Positions 23,245 through 36,262 of a DNA stretch of 64,000 nucleotides are shown piece by piece. The stretch is from Nematostella vectensis. Taxonomy: Eukaryota > Cnidaria > Anthozoa > Actiniaria > Edwardsiidae. Below the pieces are notes generated by a model that did no database searches, had not been told where the DNA came from, and worked only from the letters and a program-made list of their open reading frames with translations. Numbering within the stretch: position 1 is the stretch's first letter; each line of letters starts with the position of its first letter. The stretch lies in the NCBI RefSeq assembly GCF_932526225.1, contig NC_064045.1:558001-622000 (forward strand), in the 5' to 3' direction. Made by a program: the position numbers and the translations under genes.

Positions 23245-24173
23245 ATGGTGTTCTTTGTTGAAGGGAAGTCTCAAAACTTCTGGGTTGGACCGCATATGGT
23301 ACTTTTAAGAGCCTCTCGAGAGAACAAGCCTTATCTAGATTTTTTTGGTCCGTCCTGTCACGCCCAGGGCATGCACAAACACGTAAGGGCACCAACCCCC
23401 ATCAACTTTTGTAATGGTCCTTCTTCCTTATCACAAGTCTGCTACTCATAACATTATGTGGTGTCATGGAGTAATGTACTCTTACATGAGAGAGAAAGCG
23501 TCTTTTGTTTTAATTTTATATTGAAACCTGAGTCAACAGGTGTAAAGTGTATTAACACTAGCTTTACACCTGTAAAATATCAGCAACTATCTGTGATAGA
23601 AGTGGCTGGCGTAAAGACAGCTTGGCTTGCTTGAATCTCTGCCTTGTATTTGGATAGAACTAGTTCTTTGATCTCGAACGGGTAAAGGGGCCCATGCAGG
23701 TTATTTTTTTTCAAGATATACACCTTATAATTATAATTGATGTCCATCGCAATCCCTGCTTCCTAAAGTTAGAGCCTAGTGCACCACTCGAGTCCAATGG
23801 ACTCCGAGAAATTTAAAAATTCATACTGCTAGTTTTGCCGCTGTTAATTTAACATATACCATTGTCTGGTCTTGCAAATAAATAATAAGAGATACTTTAT
23901 ACATTTCAATATATACAGAAATACTTTATATATTAATATAATATAAGAGTCTCCAGAGGGACTTTGAAGGCTGTTCCAAAAATGTGCTTATTATACATGT
24001 ACGACCTACTTTGGGTTTAGAAGTTTGTGAGAAGTCATTGAATATCTTATTCGGTTTTGATTTATCTGGTGTACTGACTAGTCCTGGTGTGCCAATGGCC
24101 AGATTAGAAGAGTTCTGGGCTCTTGTTAAAGTCGTATTCGTTTTTTTATTTTTCGGTGTATTGAATAGTCCAC
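23245..24173 (+). repeat. monomer M25, r2
   Basis: 929 bp. Copy of M22 except that the landmark is ATGG, not ATAG: the duplication joint lies just at its start. Confidence 0.95.
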
Positions 24174-25103
24174 ATGGTGTTCTTTGGTAAAGGGAAGTCT
24201 CAAAACTTCTGGGTTGGACCGCATATGGTACTTCTAAGAGCCTCTCGAGAGAACCAGCCTTATCTAGATTTTTTTGGTCCGTCCTGTCACGCCCAGGGCA
24301 GCACAAACACGTGTGGGCCTCACCCCCCATCACTTTTGTAATGGTCCCTCCTCCTTATCACAAGTCTGCTACTCATAACATTATGTGGTGTCATGGAGTA
24401 ATGTACTCTTACATGAGAGAGAAAGCGTCTTTTGTTTTAATTTTATATTGAAACCTGTGTCAACAGGTGTAAAGTGTATTAACACTAGCTTTACACCTGT
24501 AAAATATCAGCAACTATCTGTGATAGAAGTGGCTGGCGTAAAGACAGCTTGGCTTGCTTGAATCTCTGCCTTGTATTTGAATAGAACTAGTTCTTTGATC
24601 TCGAACGGGTAAAGGGGCCCATGCAGGTTATTTTTTTTTCACGATATACACCTTATAATTATAATTGATGTCCATCGCAATCCCTGCTTCCTAAAGTTAG
24701 AGCTTAGTAGACCACTGGAGTCCAATGGACTCCGAGAAATTTAAAAATTCATACTGCTAGTTTTGCCGCTGTTAATTTAACATATACCATTGTCTGGTCT
24801 TGCAAATAAATAATAAGAGATACTTTATACATTTCAATATATACAGAAATACTTTGTATATTAATATAATATAAGAGTCTCTAGAGGGACTTTGAAGGCT
24901 GTTCCAAAAATGTGCTTATAATATATGTACGACCTACTTTGGGTTTAGAAGTTTGTGAGAAGTCATTGAATATCTTATTCGGTTTTGATTCTCTGGTGTA
25001 CTGACTAGTCCTGGTGCAGGTGCCAATGGCCAGATTAGAAGAGTTCTGGGCTCTTGTCAAAGTCGTATTAGTTTTTTATTTTTCGGTGTATTGAATAGTC
25101 CAC
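24174..25103 (+). repeat. monomer M26, s2
   Basis: 930 bp. Copy of M23 at 2,790 bp with all private marks. Confidence 0.95.
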
Positions 25104-26034
25104 ATGGTGTTCTTTGTTGAAGGGAAGTCTCAAAACTTCTGGGTTGGACCGCATATGGTACTTCTAAGAGCGTCTCGAGAGAACCAGCCTTATCTAGATT
25201 TTTTTGGTCCGTCCTGTCACGCCCAGGGCATGCACAAACACGTGTGGTCCGCACCCACCATCACTTTTGTAATGGTCCCTCTTCCTTATCACAAGTCTGG
25301 TACTCTTAACATTATGTGGTGTCATGGAGTAATGTACTCTTACATGAGAGAGAAAGCGTCTTTTGTTTTAATTTTATATTGAAACCTGTGTCAACAGGTG
25401 TAAAGTGTATTAACACTAGCTTTACACCTATAAAATATCAACAACTATCTGTGATAGAAGTGGCTGGCGTAATGACAGCTTGGCTTGCTTGAATCTGCCT
25501 TGTATTTGGCTAGAACTAGTTCTTTGATCTCGAACGGGTAAAGGGGCCCATGCAGGTTTTTTTTTTTTTCACGCTATACACCTTATAATTATAATTGATG
25601 TCCATCGCAATCCCTGTTTCCTAAAGTTAGAGCCTAGTGCACCACTGGATTTTAATGGACTCCGAGAAATTTAAAAATTAATACTGCTAGTTTTGCCGCT
25701 GTTAATTTAACATATACCATTGTCTGGTCTTGCAAATAAATAATAAGAGATACTTTATACATTTCAATATATACAGAAATACTTTGTATATTAATATAAT
25801 ATAAGAGTCTCCAGAGGGACTTTAAAGGCTGTTCCAAAAATGTGCTTATTATACATGTACGACCTACTTTGGGTTTAGAAGTTTGTGAGAAGTCATTGAA
25901 TATCTTATTCGGTTTTGATTCTCTGGTGTACTGACTAGGCCTGGTTCAGGTGCCAATGGCCAGATTAGAAGAGTTCTGGGCTCTTGTCAAAGTCGTATTA
26001 GTTTTTTTATTTTTCGGTGTATTGAATAGTCCAC
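25104..26034 (+). repeat. monomer M27, a2
   Basis: 931 bp. Copy of M24 at 2,790 bp. Confidence 0.95.
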
Positions 26035-26964
26035 ATGGTGTTCTTTGTTGAAGGGAAGTCTCAAAACTTCTGGGTTGGACCGCATATGGTACTTCTAAGA
26101 GCCTCTCGAGAGAACAAGCCTTATCTAGATTTTTTTGGTCCGTCCTGTCACGCACAGGGCATGCACAAACACGTGTGGGCCTCACCCCCTATCACTTTTG
26201 TAATGGTCCCTCTTCCTTATCACAAGTCTGCTACTCATAACATTATGTGGTGTCATGGAGTAATGTACTCTTACATGAGAGAGAAAGCGTCTTTTGTTTT
26301 AATTTTATATTGAAACCTGAGTCAACAGGTGTAAAGTGTATTAACACTAGCTTTACACCTGTAAAATATCAGCAACTATCTGTGATAGAAGTGGCTGGCG
26401 TAAAGACAGCTTGGCTTGCTTGAACCTCTGCCTTGTATTTGGAGAGAACTAGTTCTTTGATCTCGAACGGGTAAAGGGGCCCATGCAGGCTATTTTTTTT
26501 CACGATATACACCTTATAATTATAATTGATGTCCACCGCAATCCCTGCTTCCTAAAGTTAGAGCCTAGTGCACCACTGGAGTCCAATGGACACCGAGAAA
26601 TTTAAAAATGCATACTGCTAGTTTTGCCGCTGTTAATTTATCATATACCATTGTCTGGTCTCGCAAATAAATAATAAGAGATACATTATATATTTCAATA
26701 TATACAGAAATACTTTATATATTAATATAATATAAGAGTCTCCAGAGGGACTTTGAAGGCTGTTCCAAAACTGTGCTTATTATACATGTACGACCTACTT
26801 TGGGTTTAGACGTTTGTGAGAAGTCATTGAATATCTTATTCGGTTTTGATTCTCTGGTTACTGACAAGTCCTGGTGCAGGTGCTAATGGCCAGATTAGAA
26901 GAGTTCTGGGCTCTTGTCAAAGTCGTATTCGTTTTTTTTTTTTTCGGTGTTTTTAATAGTCCAC
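26035..26964 (+). repeat. monomer M28, s1
   Basis: 930 bp. Private CGCACAGGG breaks the GCCCAGGGC dyad; GGAGAGAAC breaks the AGAACTAGTTCT context by one base outside it. GTTTAGACG in the tail. Confidence 0.95.
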
Positions 26965-27895
26965 ATGGTGTTCTTTGTTGAAGGGAAGTCTAAAAACTTC
27001 TGGGTTGGACCGCATATGGTACTTTTAAGAGCCTCTCGAGAGAACAAGCCTTATCTAGATTTTTTTGGTCCGTCCTGTCACGCCCAGGGCATGCACAAAC
27101 ACGTGAGGGCACCAACCCCCATCACTTTTGTAATGGTCCTTCTTCCTTATCACAAGTCTGCTACTCATAACATTATGTGGTGTCATGGAGTAATGTACTC
27201 TTACATGAGAGAGAAAGCGTCTTTTGTTTTAATTTTATATTGAAACCTGAGTCAACAGGTGTAAAGTGTATTAACACTAGCTTTACACCTGTAAAATATC
27301 AGCAACTATCTGTGATAGAAGTGGCTGGCGTAAAGACAGCTTGACTTGCTTGAATCTCTGCCTTGTATTTGGATAGAACTAGTTCTTTGATCTCGAACGG
27401 GTAAAGGGGCCCATGCAGGTTATTTTTTTTCACGATATACACCTTATAATTATAATTGATGTCCATCGCAATCCCTGCTTCCTAAAGTTAGAGCCTAGTG
27501 CACCACTGGAGTCCAATGGACTCCGAAAAATTTAAAAATTCATACTGCTAGTTTTGCCGCTGTTAATTTAACATATACCATTGTCTGGTCTTGCAAATAA
27601 ATAATAAGAGATACTTTATACATTTCAATATATACAGAAATACTTTATATATTAATATAATATAAGAGTCTCCAGAGCGACTTTGAAGGCTGTTCCAAAA
27701 ATGTGCTTATTATACATGTACGACCTACTTTGGGTTTAGAAGTTTGTGAGAAGTCATTGAATATCTTATTCGGTTTTGATTTATCTGGTGTACTGACTAG
27801 TCCTGGTGCAGGTGCCAATGGCCAGATTAAAAGAGTTCTGGGCTCTTGTCAAAGTCGTATTCGTTTTTTATTTTTCGGTGTATTGAATAGTCCAC
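26965..27895 (+). repeat. monomer M29, r2
   Basis: 931 bp. Preceded by the long pure T run, which leaves an open frame from 26914. Private GTCTAAAAAC, CTTGACTTGC and CCGAAAAATT. Confidence 0.95.
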
Positions 27896-28822
27896 ATGGT
27901 GTTCTTTGTTAAAGGGAAGTCTCAAAACTTCTGCGTTGGACCGCATATGGTACTTCTAAGAGCCTCTCGAGAGAACCAGCCTTATCTAGATTTTTTTGGT
28001 CCGTCCTGTCACGCCCAGGGCATGCACAAACACATGTGGGCCGCACCCACCATCACTTTTGTAATGGTCCCTCTTCCTTATCACAAGTCTGGTACTCTTA
28101 ACATTATGTGGTGTCATGGAGTAATGTACTCTTACATGAGAGAGAAAGCGTCTTTTGTTTTAATTTTATATTGATTCCTGTGTCAACAGGTGTAAAGTGT
28201 ATTGACACTAGCTTTACACCTATAAAATATCAACAACTATCTGTGATAGAAGTGGCTGGCGTAATGACAGCTTGGCTTGCTTGAATCTGCCTTGTATTTG
28301 GCTAGAACTAGTTCTTTGATCTCGAACGGGTAAAGGGGCCCATGCAGGTTATTTTTTTTCACAATATACACCTTATAATTATAATTGATGTCCATCGCAA
28401 TCCCTGCTTCCTAAAGTTAGAGCCTAGTGCACCACTGGAGTCCAATGGACTCCGAGAAATTAATAAAAGGCATACAGCTAGTTTTGCCGCTGTTAATTTA
28501 TCATATACCATTGTCTGGTCTCGCAAATAAATAATAAGAGATACATTATATATTTCAATATATACAGAAATACTTTATATATTAATATAATATAAGAGTC
28601 TCCAGAGGGACTTTGAAGGCTGTTCCAAAACTGTGCTTATTATACATGTACGACCTACTTTGGGTTTAGAAGTTTGTGAGAAGTCATTGAATATCTTATT
28701 CGGTTTTGATTCTCTGGTTACTGACAAGTCCTGGTGCAGGTGCTAATGGCCAGATTAGAAGAGTTCTGGGCTCTTGTCAAAGTCGTATTCGTTTTTTTTT
28801 TTCGGTGTTTTGAAAAGTCCAC
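27896..28822 (+). repeat. monomer M30, a1
   Basis: 927 bp. M4-type head. ACACATGTG replaces ACACGTGTG; ATTGATTCC and GTATTGACAC in the hairpin region; a rewritten segment AAATTAATAAAAGGCATACA at about 28457-28476 is found in no other copy. Confidence 0.95.
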
Positions 28823-29751
28823 ATGGTGTTCTTTGTTGAAGGGAAGTCTCAAAACTTCTGGGTTGGACCGCATGTGGTACTTCTAAGAGCCTCTCGAGAG
28901 AACAAGCCTTATCTAGATTTTTTTGGTCCGTCCTGTCACGCCCAGGGCATGCACAAACACGTGAGGGCACCAACCCCCATCACTTTTGTAATGGTCCTTC
29001 TTCCTTATCACAAGTCTGCTACTCATAACATTATGTGGTGTCATGGAGTAATGTACTCTTACATGAGAGAGAAAGCGTCTTTTGTTTTAATTTTATATTG
29101 AAACCTGAGTCAACAGGTGTAAAGTGTATTAACACTAGCTTTACACCTGTAAAATATCAGCAACTATCTGTGATAGAAGTGGCTGGCGTAGACAGCTTGG
29201 CTTGCTTGAATCTCTGCCTTGTATTTGGATAGAACTAGTTCTTTGATCTTGAACGGGTAAAGGGGCCCATGCAGGTTATTTTTTTTCACGATATACACCT
29301 TATAATTATAATTGATGTCCATCGCAATCCCTGCTTCCTAAAGTTAGAGCCTAGTGCACCACTGGAGTCCAATGGACTCCGAGAAATTTAAAAATTCATA
29401 CTGCTAGTTTTGCCGCTGTTAATTTATCATATACCATTGTCTGGTCTTGCAAATAAATAATAAGAGATACTTTATACATTTCAATATATACAGAAATACT
29501 TTATATATTAATATAATATAAGAGTCTCCAGAGCGACTTTGAAGGCTGTTCCAAAAATGTGCTTATTATACATGTACGACCTACTTTGGGTTTAGAAGTT
29601 TGTGAGAAGTCATTGAATATCTTATTCGGTTTTAATTTATCTGGTGTACTGACTAGTCCTGGTGCAGGTGCCAATGGCCAGATTAAAAGAGTTCTGGGCT
29701 CTTGTCAAAGTCGTATTCGTTTTTTATTTTTCGGTGTATTGAATAGTCCAC
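28823..29751 (+). repeat. monomer M31, r2
   Basis: 929 bp. GGCGTAGACAGC has lost two bases. CTTGAACGGG (CpG to TpG) replaces CTCGAACGGG. GTTTTAATTTATC in the tail. Confidence 0.95.
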
Positions 29752-30685
29752 ATGGTGTTCTTTGTTAAAGGGAAGTCTCAAAACTTCTGCGTTGGACCGC
29801 ATATGGTACTTCTAAGAGCCTCTCGAGAGAACCAGCCTTATCTAGATTTTTTTGGTCCGTCCTGTCACGCCCAGGGCATGCACAAACACGTGTGGGCCGC
29901 ACCCACCATCACTTTTGTAATGGTCCCTCTTCCTTATCACAAGTCTGGTACTCTTAACATTATGTGGTGTCATGGAGTAATGTACTCTTACATGAGAGAG
30001 AAAGCGTCTTTTGTTTTAATTTTATATTGAAACCTGTGTCAACAGGTGTAAAGTGTATTAACACTAGCTTTACACCTATAAAATATCAACAACTATCTGT
30101 GATAGAAGTGGCTGGCGTAATGACAGCTTGGCTTGCTTGAATCTCTGCCTTGTATTTGGTTAGAACTAGTTCTTTGATCTCGAACGGGTAAAGGGGCCCA
30201 TGCAGGTTTTTTTTTTTTTTCACGCTATACACCTTATAATTATAATTGATGTCCATCGCAATCCCTGTTTCCTAAAGTTAGAGCCTAGTGCACCACTGGA
30301 TTTCAATGGACTCCGAGAAATTTAAAAATTCATACTGCTAGTTTTGCCGCTGTTAATTTAACATATACCATTGTCTGGTCTTGCAAATAAATAATAAGAG
30401 ATACTTTATACATTTCAATATATACAGAAATACTTTGTATATTAATATAATATAAGAGTCTCCAGAGGGACTTTGAAGGCTGTTCCAAAAATGTGCTTAT
30501 TATACATGTACGACCTACTTTGGGTTTAGAAGTTTGTGAGAAGTCATTGAATATCTTATTCGGTTTTGATTCTCTGGTGTACTGACTAGTCCTTTTTCAG
30601 GTGCCAATGGCCAGATTAGAAGAGTTCTGGGCTCTTGTCAAAGTCGTATTAGTTTTTTTATTTTTCGGTGTATTGAATAGTCCAC
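29752..30685 (+). repeat. monomer M32, a2
   Basis: 934 bp. M4-type head, GGTTAGAAC, very long pure T tract at about 30206-30220, GGATTTCAATGG, and GTCCTTTTTCAGG just before M33. Confidence 0.95.
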
Positions 30686-32265
30686 ATGGTGTTCTTTGTT
30701 GAAGGGAAGTCTTAAAACTTCTGGGTTGGACCGCATATGGTACTTCTAAGAGCCTCTCGAGAGAACAAGCCTTATCTAGATTTTTTTGGTCCGTCCTGTC
30801 ACGCCCAGGGCATGCACAAACACGTGTGGGCCTCACCCCCCATCACTTTTGTAATGGTCCCTCTTCCTTATCACAAGTCTGCTACTCATAACATTATGTG
30901 GTGTCATGGAGTAATGTACTATTACATGAGAGAGAAAGCGTCTTTTGTTTTAATTTTATATTGAAACCTGAGTCAACAGGTGTAAAGTGTATTAACACTA
31001 GCTTTACACCTGTAAAATATCAGCAACTATCTGTGATAGAAGTGGCTGGTGTAAAGACAGCTTGGCTTGCTTGAACCTCTGCCTTGTATTTGGATAGAAC
31101 TAGTTCTTTGATCTCGAACGGGTAAAGGGGCCCATGCAGGCTATTTTTTTTCACGATATACACCTTATAATTATAATTGATGTCCACCGCAATCCCTGCT
31201 TCCTAAAGTTAGAGCCTAGTGCACCACTGGAGTCCAATGGACACCGAGAAATTTAAAAATGCATACTGCTAGTTTTGCCGCTGTTAATTTATCATATACC
31301 ATTGTCTGGTCTCGCAAATAAATAATAAGAGATACTTTATACATTTCAATATATACAGAAATACTTTGTATATTAATATAATATAAGAGTCTCCAGAGGG
31401 ACTTTGAAGGCTGTTCCAAAAATGTGCTTATTATACATGTACGACCTACTTTGGGTTTAGAAGTTTGTGAGAAGTCATTGAATATCTTATTCGGTTTTGA
31501 TTCTCTGGTGTACTGACTAGTCCTGGTTCAGGTGCCAATGGCCAGATTAGAAGAGTTCTGGGCTCTTGTCAAAGTCGTATTAGTTTTTTTATTTTTCGGT
31601 GTATTGAATAGTCCACATGGTGTTCTTTGTTGAAGGGAAGTCTTAAAACTTCTGGGTTGGACCGCATATGGTACTTCTAAGAGCCTCTCGAGAGAACAAG
31701 CCTTATCTAGATTTTTTTGGTCCGTCCTGTCACGCCCAGGGCATGCACAAACACGTGTGGGCCTCACCCCCCATCACTTTTGTAATGGTCCCTCTTCCTT
31801 ATCACAAGTCTGCTACTCATAACATTATGTGGTGTCATGGAGTAATGTACTATTACATGAGAGAGAAAGCGTCTTTTGTTTTAATTTTATATTGAAACCT
31901 GAGTCAACAGGTGTAAAGTGTATTAACACTAGCTTTACACCTGTAAAATATCAGCAACTATCTGTGATAGAAGTGGCTGGTGTAAAGACAGCTTGGCTTG
32001 CTTGAACCTCTGCCTTGTATTTGGATAGAACTAGTTCTTTGATCTCGAACGGGTAAAGGGGCCCATGCAGGCTATTTTTTTTCACGATATACACCTTATA
32101 ATTATAATTGATGTCCACCGCAATCCCTGCTTCCTAAAGTTAGAGCCTAGTGCACCACTGGAGTCCAATGGACACCGAGAAATTTAAAAATGCATACTGC
32201 TAGTTTTGCCGCTGTTAATTTATCATATACCATTGTCTGGTCTCGCAAATAAATAATAAGAGATA
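30404..32265 (+). repeat. tandem duplication of one 931-bp monomer (M33/M34)
   Basis: M33 and M34 share TCTTAAAAC, TACTATTACATG and CTGGTGTAAAG. The M33 tail joins class 1 sequence to a class 2 end that resembles the M32 tail, as expected for unequal exchange between neighbouring monomers. Confidence 0.85.
30686..31616 (+). repeat. monomer M33, s-mosaic
   Basis: 931 bp. GTCTTAAAAC puts a stop early in the head frame; TACTATTACATG. The tail changes from class 1 (TCTCGCAAAT) to class 2 (ACTTTATAC) at 31315-31334. Confidence 0.95.
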
Positions 32266-32545
32266 CATTATATATTTCAATATATACAGAAATACTTTAT
32301 ATATTAATATAATATAAGAGTCTCCAGAGGGACTTTGAAGGCTGTTCCAAAACTGTGCTTATTATACATGTACGACCTACTTTGGGTTTAGAAGTTTGTG
32401 AGAAGTCATTGAATATCTTATTCGGTTTTGATTCTCTGGTTACTGACAAGTCCTGGTGCAGGTGCTAATGGCCAGATTAGAAGAGTTCTGGGCTCTTGTC
32501 AAAGTCGTATTCGTTTTTTTTTTTTCGGTGTTTTGAATAGTCCAC
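31617..32545 (+). repeat. monomer M34, s1
   Basis: 929 bp. Same private marks as M33 (TCTTAAAAC, TACTATTAC, GGTGTAAAGACAG) but with a pure class 1 tail. Confidence 0.95.
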
Positions 32546-33473
32546 ATGGTGTTCTTTGTTGAAGGGAAGTCTCAAAACTTCTGGGTTGGACCGCATATGG
32601 TACTTCTAAGAGCCTCTCGAGAGAACAAGCCTTATCTAGATTTTTTTGGTCCGTCCTGTCACGCCCAGGGCATGCACAAACACGTGAGGGCACCAACCCC
32701 CATCACTTTTGTAATGGTCCTTCTTCCTTATCACAAGTCTGCTACTCATAACATTATGTGGTGTCATGGAGTAATGTACTCTTACATGAGAGAGAAAGCG
32801 TCTTTTGTTTTAATTTTATATTGAAACCTGAGTCAACAGGTGTAAAGTGTATTAACACTAGCTTTACACCTGTAAAATATCAGCAACTATCTGTGATAGA
32901 AGTGGCTGGCGTAAAGACAGCTTGGCTTGCTTGAATCTCTGCCTTGTATTTGGATAGAACTAGTTCTTTGATCTCGAACGGGTAAAGGGGCCCATGCAGG
33001 TTATTTTTTTTCACAATATACACCTTATAATTATAATTGATGTCCATCGCAATCCCTGCTTCCTAAAGTTAGAGCCTAGTGCACCACTGGAGTCCAATGG
33101 ACTCCGAGAAATTTAAAAATGCATACTGCTAGTTTTGCCGCTGTTAATTTATCATATACCATTGTCTGGTCTCGCAAATAAATAATAAGAGATACATTAT
33201 ATATTTCAATATATACAGAAATACTTTATATATTAATATAATATAAGAGTCTCCAGAGGGACTTTGAAGGCTGTTCCAAAACTGTGCTTATTATACATGT
33301 ACGACCTACTTTGGGTTTAGAAGTTTGTGAGAAGTCATTGAATATCTTATTCGGTTTTGATTCTCTGGTTACTGACAAGTCCTGGTGCAGGTGCTAATGG
33401 CCAGATTAGAAGAGTTCTGGGCTCTTGTCAAAGTCGTATTCGTTTTTTTTTTTCGGTGTTTTGAATAGTCCAC
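32546..33473 (+). repeat. monomer M35, r1
   Basis: 928 bp. CACAATATAC replaces CACGATATAC. First monomer of the long alternating series. Confidence 0.95.
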
Positions 33474-34401
33474 ATGGTGTTCTTTGTTGAAGGGAAGTCT
33501 CAAAACTTCTGGGTTGGACCGCATGTGGTACTTCTAAGAGCCTCTCGAGAGAACAAGCCTTATCTAGATTTTTTTGGTCCGTCCTGTCACGCCCAGGACA
33601 TGCACAAACACGTGTGGGCACCAACCCCTATCACTTTTGTAATGGTCCTTCTTCCCTATCACAAGTCTGCTACTCATAACATTATGTGGTGTCATGGAGT
33701 AATGTACTCTAACATGAGAGAGAAAGCGTCTTTTGTTTTAATTTTATATTGAAACCTGAGTCAACAGGTGTAAAGTGTATTAACACTAGCTTTACACCTG
33801 TAAAATATCAGCAACTATCTGTGATAGAAGTGGCTGGCGTAAAGACAGCTTGGCTTGCTTGAATCTCTGCCTTGTATTTGGATAGAAGTAGTTCTTTGAT
33901 CTCGAACGGGTAAAGGGGCCCATGCAGGTTATTTTTTTTCACGGTATACACCTTATAATTATAATTGATGTCCATCGCAATCCCTGCTTCCTAAAGTTAG
34001 AGCCTAGTGCACCACTGGATTTCAATGGACTCCGAGAAATTTTAAAATGCATACTGCTAGTTTTGCCGCTGTTAATTTAACGTATACCATTGTCTGGTCT
34101 TGCAAATAAATAATAAGAGATACTTTATAAATTTCAATATATACAGAAATACTTTATATATAAATATAATATAAGAGTCGCCAGAGGGACTTTGAAGGCT
34201 TTTCCAAAAATGTGCTTATTATACATGTACGACCTACTTTGGGTTTAGAAGTTTGTGAGAAGTCATTGAATATCTTATTCGGTTTTGATTTATCTGGTGT
34301 ACTGACTAGTCCTGGTGCAGGTGCCAATGGCCAGATTAGAAGAATTCTGGGCTCTTGTCAAAGTCGTATTCGTTTTTTTTTCTGTGTTTTGAATAGTCCA
34401 C
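33474..34401 (+). repeat. monomer M36, b2
   Basis: 928 bp. CAGGACATGC, GAAGTAGTTC (breaks the 12-bp palindrome), CACGGTATAC, AACGTATACC, TATAAATTTC and TATATAAATATA; the whole set recurs in M42. Confidence 0.95.
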
Positions 34402-35331
34402 ATGGTGTTCTTTGTTAAAGGGAAGTCTCAAAACTTCTGGGTTGGACCGCATGTGGTACTTCTTAAGAGCCTCTCGAGAGAACAAGCCTTATCTAGATTT
34501 TTTTGGTCCGTCCTGTCACGCCCAGGGCATGCACAAACACGTGTGGGCACCAACCCCTATCACTTTTGTAATGGTCCTTCTTCCCTATCACAAGTCTGCT
34601 ACTCATAACATTATGTGGTGTCATAGAGTAATGTACTCTAACATGAGAGAGAAAGCGTCTTTTGTTTTAATTTTATATTGAAACCTGTGTCAACAGGTGT
34701 AAAGTGTATTAACACTAGCTTTACACCTGTAAAATATCAGCAACTATCTGTGATAGAAGTGGCTGGCGTAATGACAGCTTGGCTTGCTTGAATCTCTGCC
34801 TTGTATTTGGCTAGAACTAGTTCTTCGATCTCGAACGGGTAAAGGGGCCCATGCAGGTTATTTCTTTTCACGATATACACCTTATAATTATAATTGATGT
34901 CCATCGCAATCCCTCCTTCCTGAAGATAGAGCCTAGTGCACCACTGGAGTCCAATGGACTCCGTGAAATTTAAAAATGCATACCGCTAGTTTTGCCGCTG
35001 TTAATTTATCATATACCATTGTCTGGTCTCGCAAATAAATAATAAGAGATACATTATATATTTCAATATATACAGAAATACTTTATATGTTAATATAATA
35101 TAAGAGTCTCCAGAGGGACTTTGAAGGCTGTTCCAAAACTGTGCTTATTTCACATGTACGACCTACTTTGGGTTTAGAAGTTTGTGAGAAGTCATTGAAT
35201 ATCTTATTCGGTTTTGATTCTCTGGTTACTGACAAGTCCTGGTGCAGGTGCCAATGGCCAGATTAGAAGAATTCTGGGCTCTTGTCAAAGTCGTATTCGT
35301 TTTTTATTTTTCGGTGTATTGAATAGTCCAC
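34402..35331 (+). repeat. monomer M37, b1
   Basis: 930 bp. An extra T (CTTCTTAAG) shifts the head frame. GTTCTTCGATCTCG, TTATTTCTTTTC, CCCTCCTTCCTGAAG and TTATTTCACATG. Head shared with M43; second half shared with M45. Confidence 0.95.
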
Positions 35332-36262
35332 ATAGTGTTCTTTGTTGAAGGGAAGTCTCAAAACTTCTGGGTTGGACCGCATATGGTACTTTTAAGAGCC
35401 TCTCGAGAGAACAAGCCTTATCTAGATTTTTTTGGTCCGTCCTGTCACGCCCAGGGCATGCACAAACACGTGAGGGCACCAACCCCCATCACTTTTGTAA
35501 TGGTCCTTCTTCCTTATCACAAGTCTGCTACTCATAACATTATGTGGTGTCATGGAGTAATGTACTCTTACATGAGAGAGAAAGCGTCTTTTGTTTTAAT
35601 TTTATATTGAAACCTGAGTCAACAGGTGTAAAGTGTATTAACACTAGCTTTACACCTGTAAAATATCAGCAACTATCTGTGATAGAAGTGGCTGGCGTAA
35701 AGACAGCTTGGCTTGCTTGAATCTCTGCGTTGTATTTGGATAGAACTAGTTCTTTGATCTCGAACGGGTAAAGGGGCCCATGCAGGTTATTTTTTTTCAC
35801 GATATACACCTTATAATTATAATTGATGTCCATCGCAATCCCTGCTTCCTAAAGTTAGAGCCTAGTGCACCACTGGAGTCCAATGGACTCCGAGAAATTT
35901 AAAAATTCATACTGCTAGTTTTGCCGCTGTTAATTTAACATATACCATTGTCTGGTCTTGCAAATAAATAATAAGAGATACTTTATACATTTCAATATAT
36001 ACAGAAATACTTTATATATTAATATAATATAAGAGTCTCCAGAGGGACTTTGAAGGCTGTTCCAAAAATGTGCTTATTATACATGTACGACCTACTTTGG
36101 GTTTAGAAGTTTGTGAGAAGTCATTGAATATCTTATTCGGTTTTGATTTATCTGGTGTACTGACTAGTCCTGGTGCAGGTGCCAATGGCCAGATTAGAAG
36201 AGTTCTGGGCTCTTGTCAAAGTCGTATTTGTTTTTTATTTTTCGGTGTATTGAATAGTCCAC
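35332..36262 (+). repeat. monomer M38, r2
   Basis: 931 bp. ATAG landmark; CTCTGCGTTG is shared only with M46, 7,431 bp away. Confidence 0.95.

Larger units (their letters stand above)
20459..26095 (+). repeat. tandem duplication of a 2,790-bp trimer
   Basis: Monomers M22-M23-M24 are repeated as M25-M26-M27. Correspondence runs from 20459/23249 to 23305/26095. Within it the only difference I find is 22941 G against 25731 T. At the left end ATAGTG (20455) faces ATGGTG (23245); at the right end GTACTTTTAAG (M25) faces GTACTTCTAAG (M28). This is the most recent large event in the window, or a duplication made in assembly. Confidence 0.9.
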
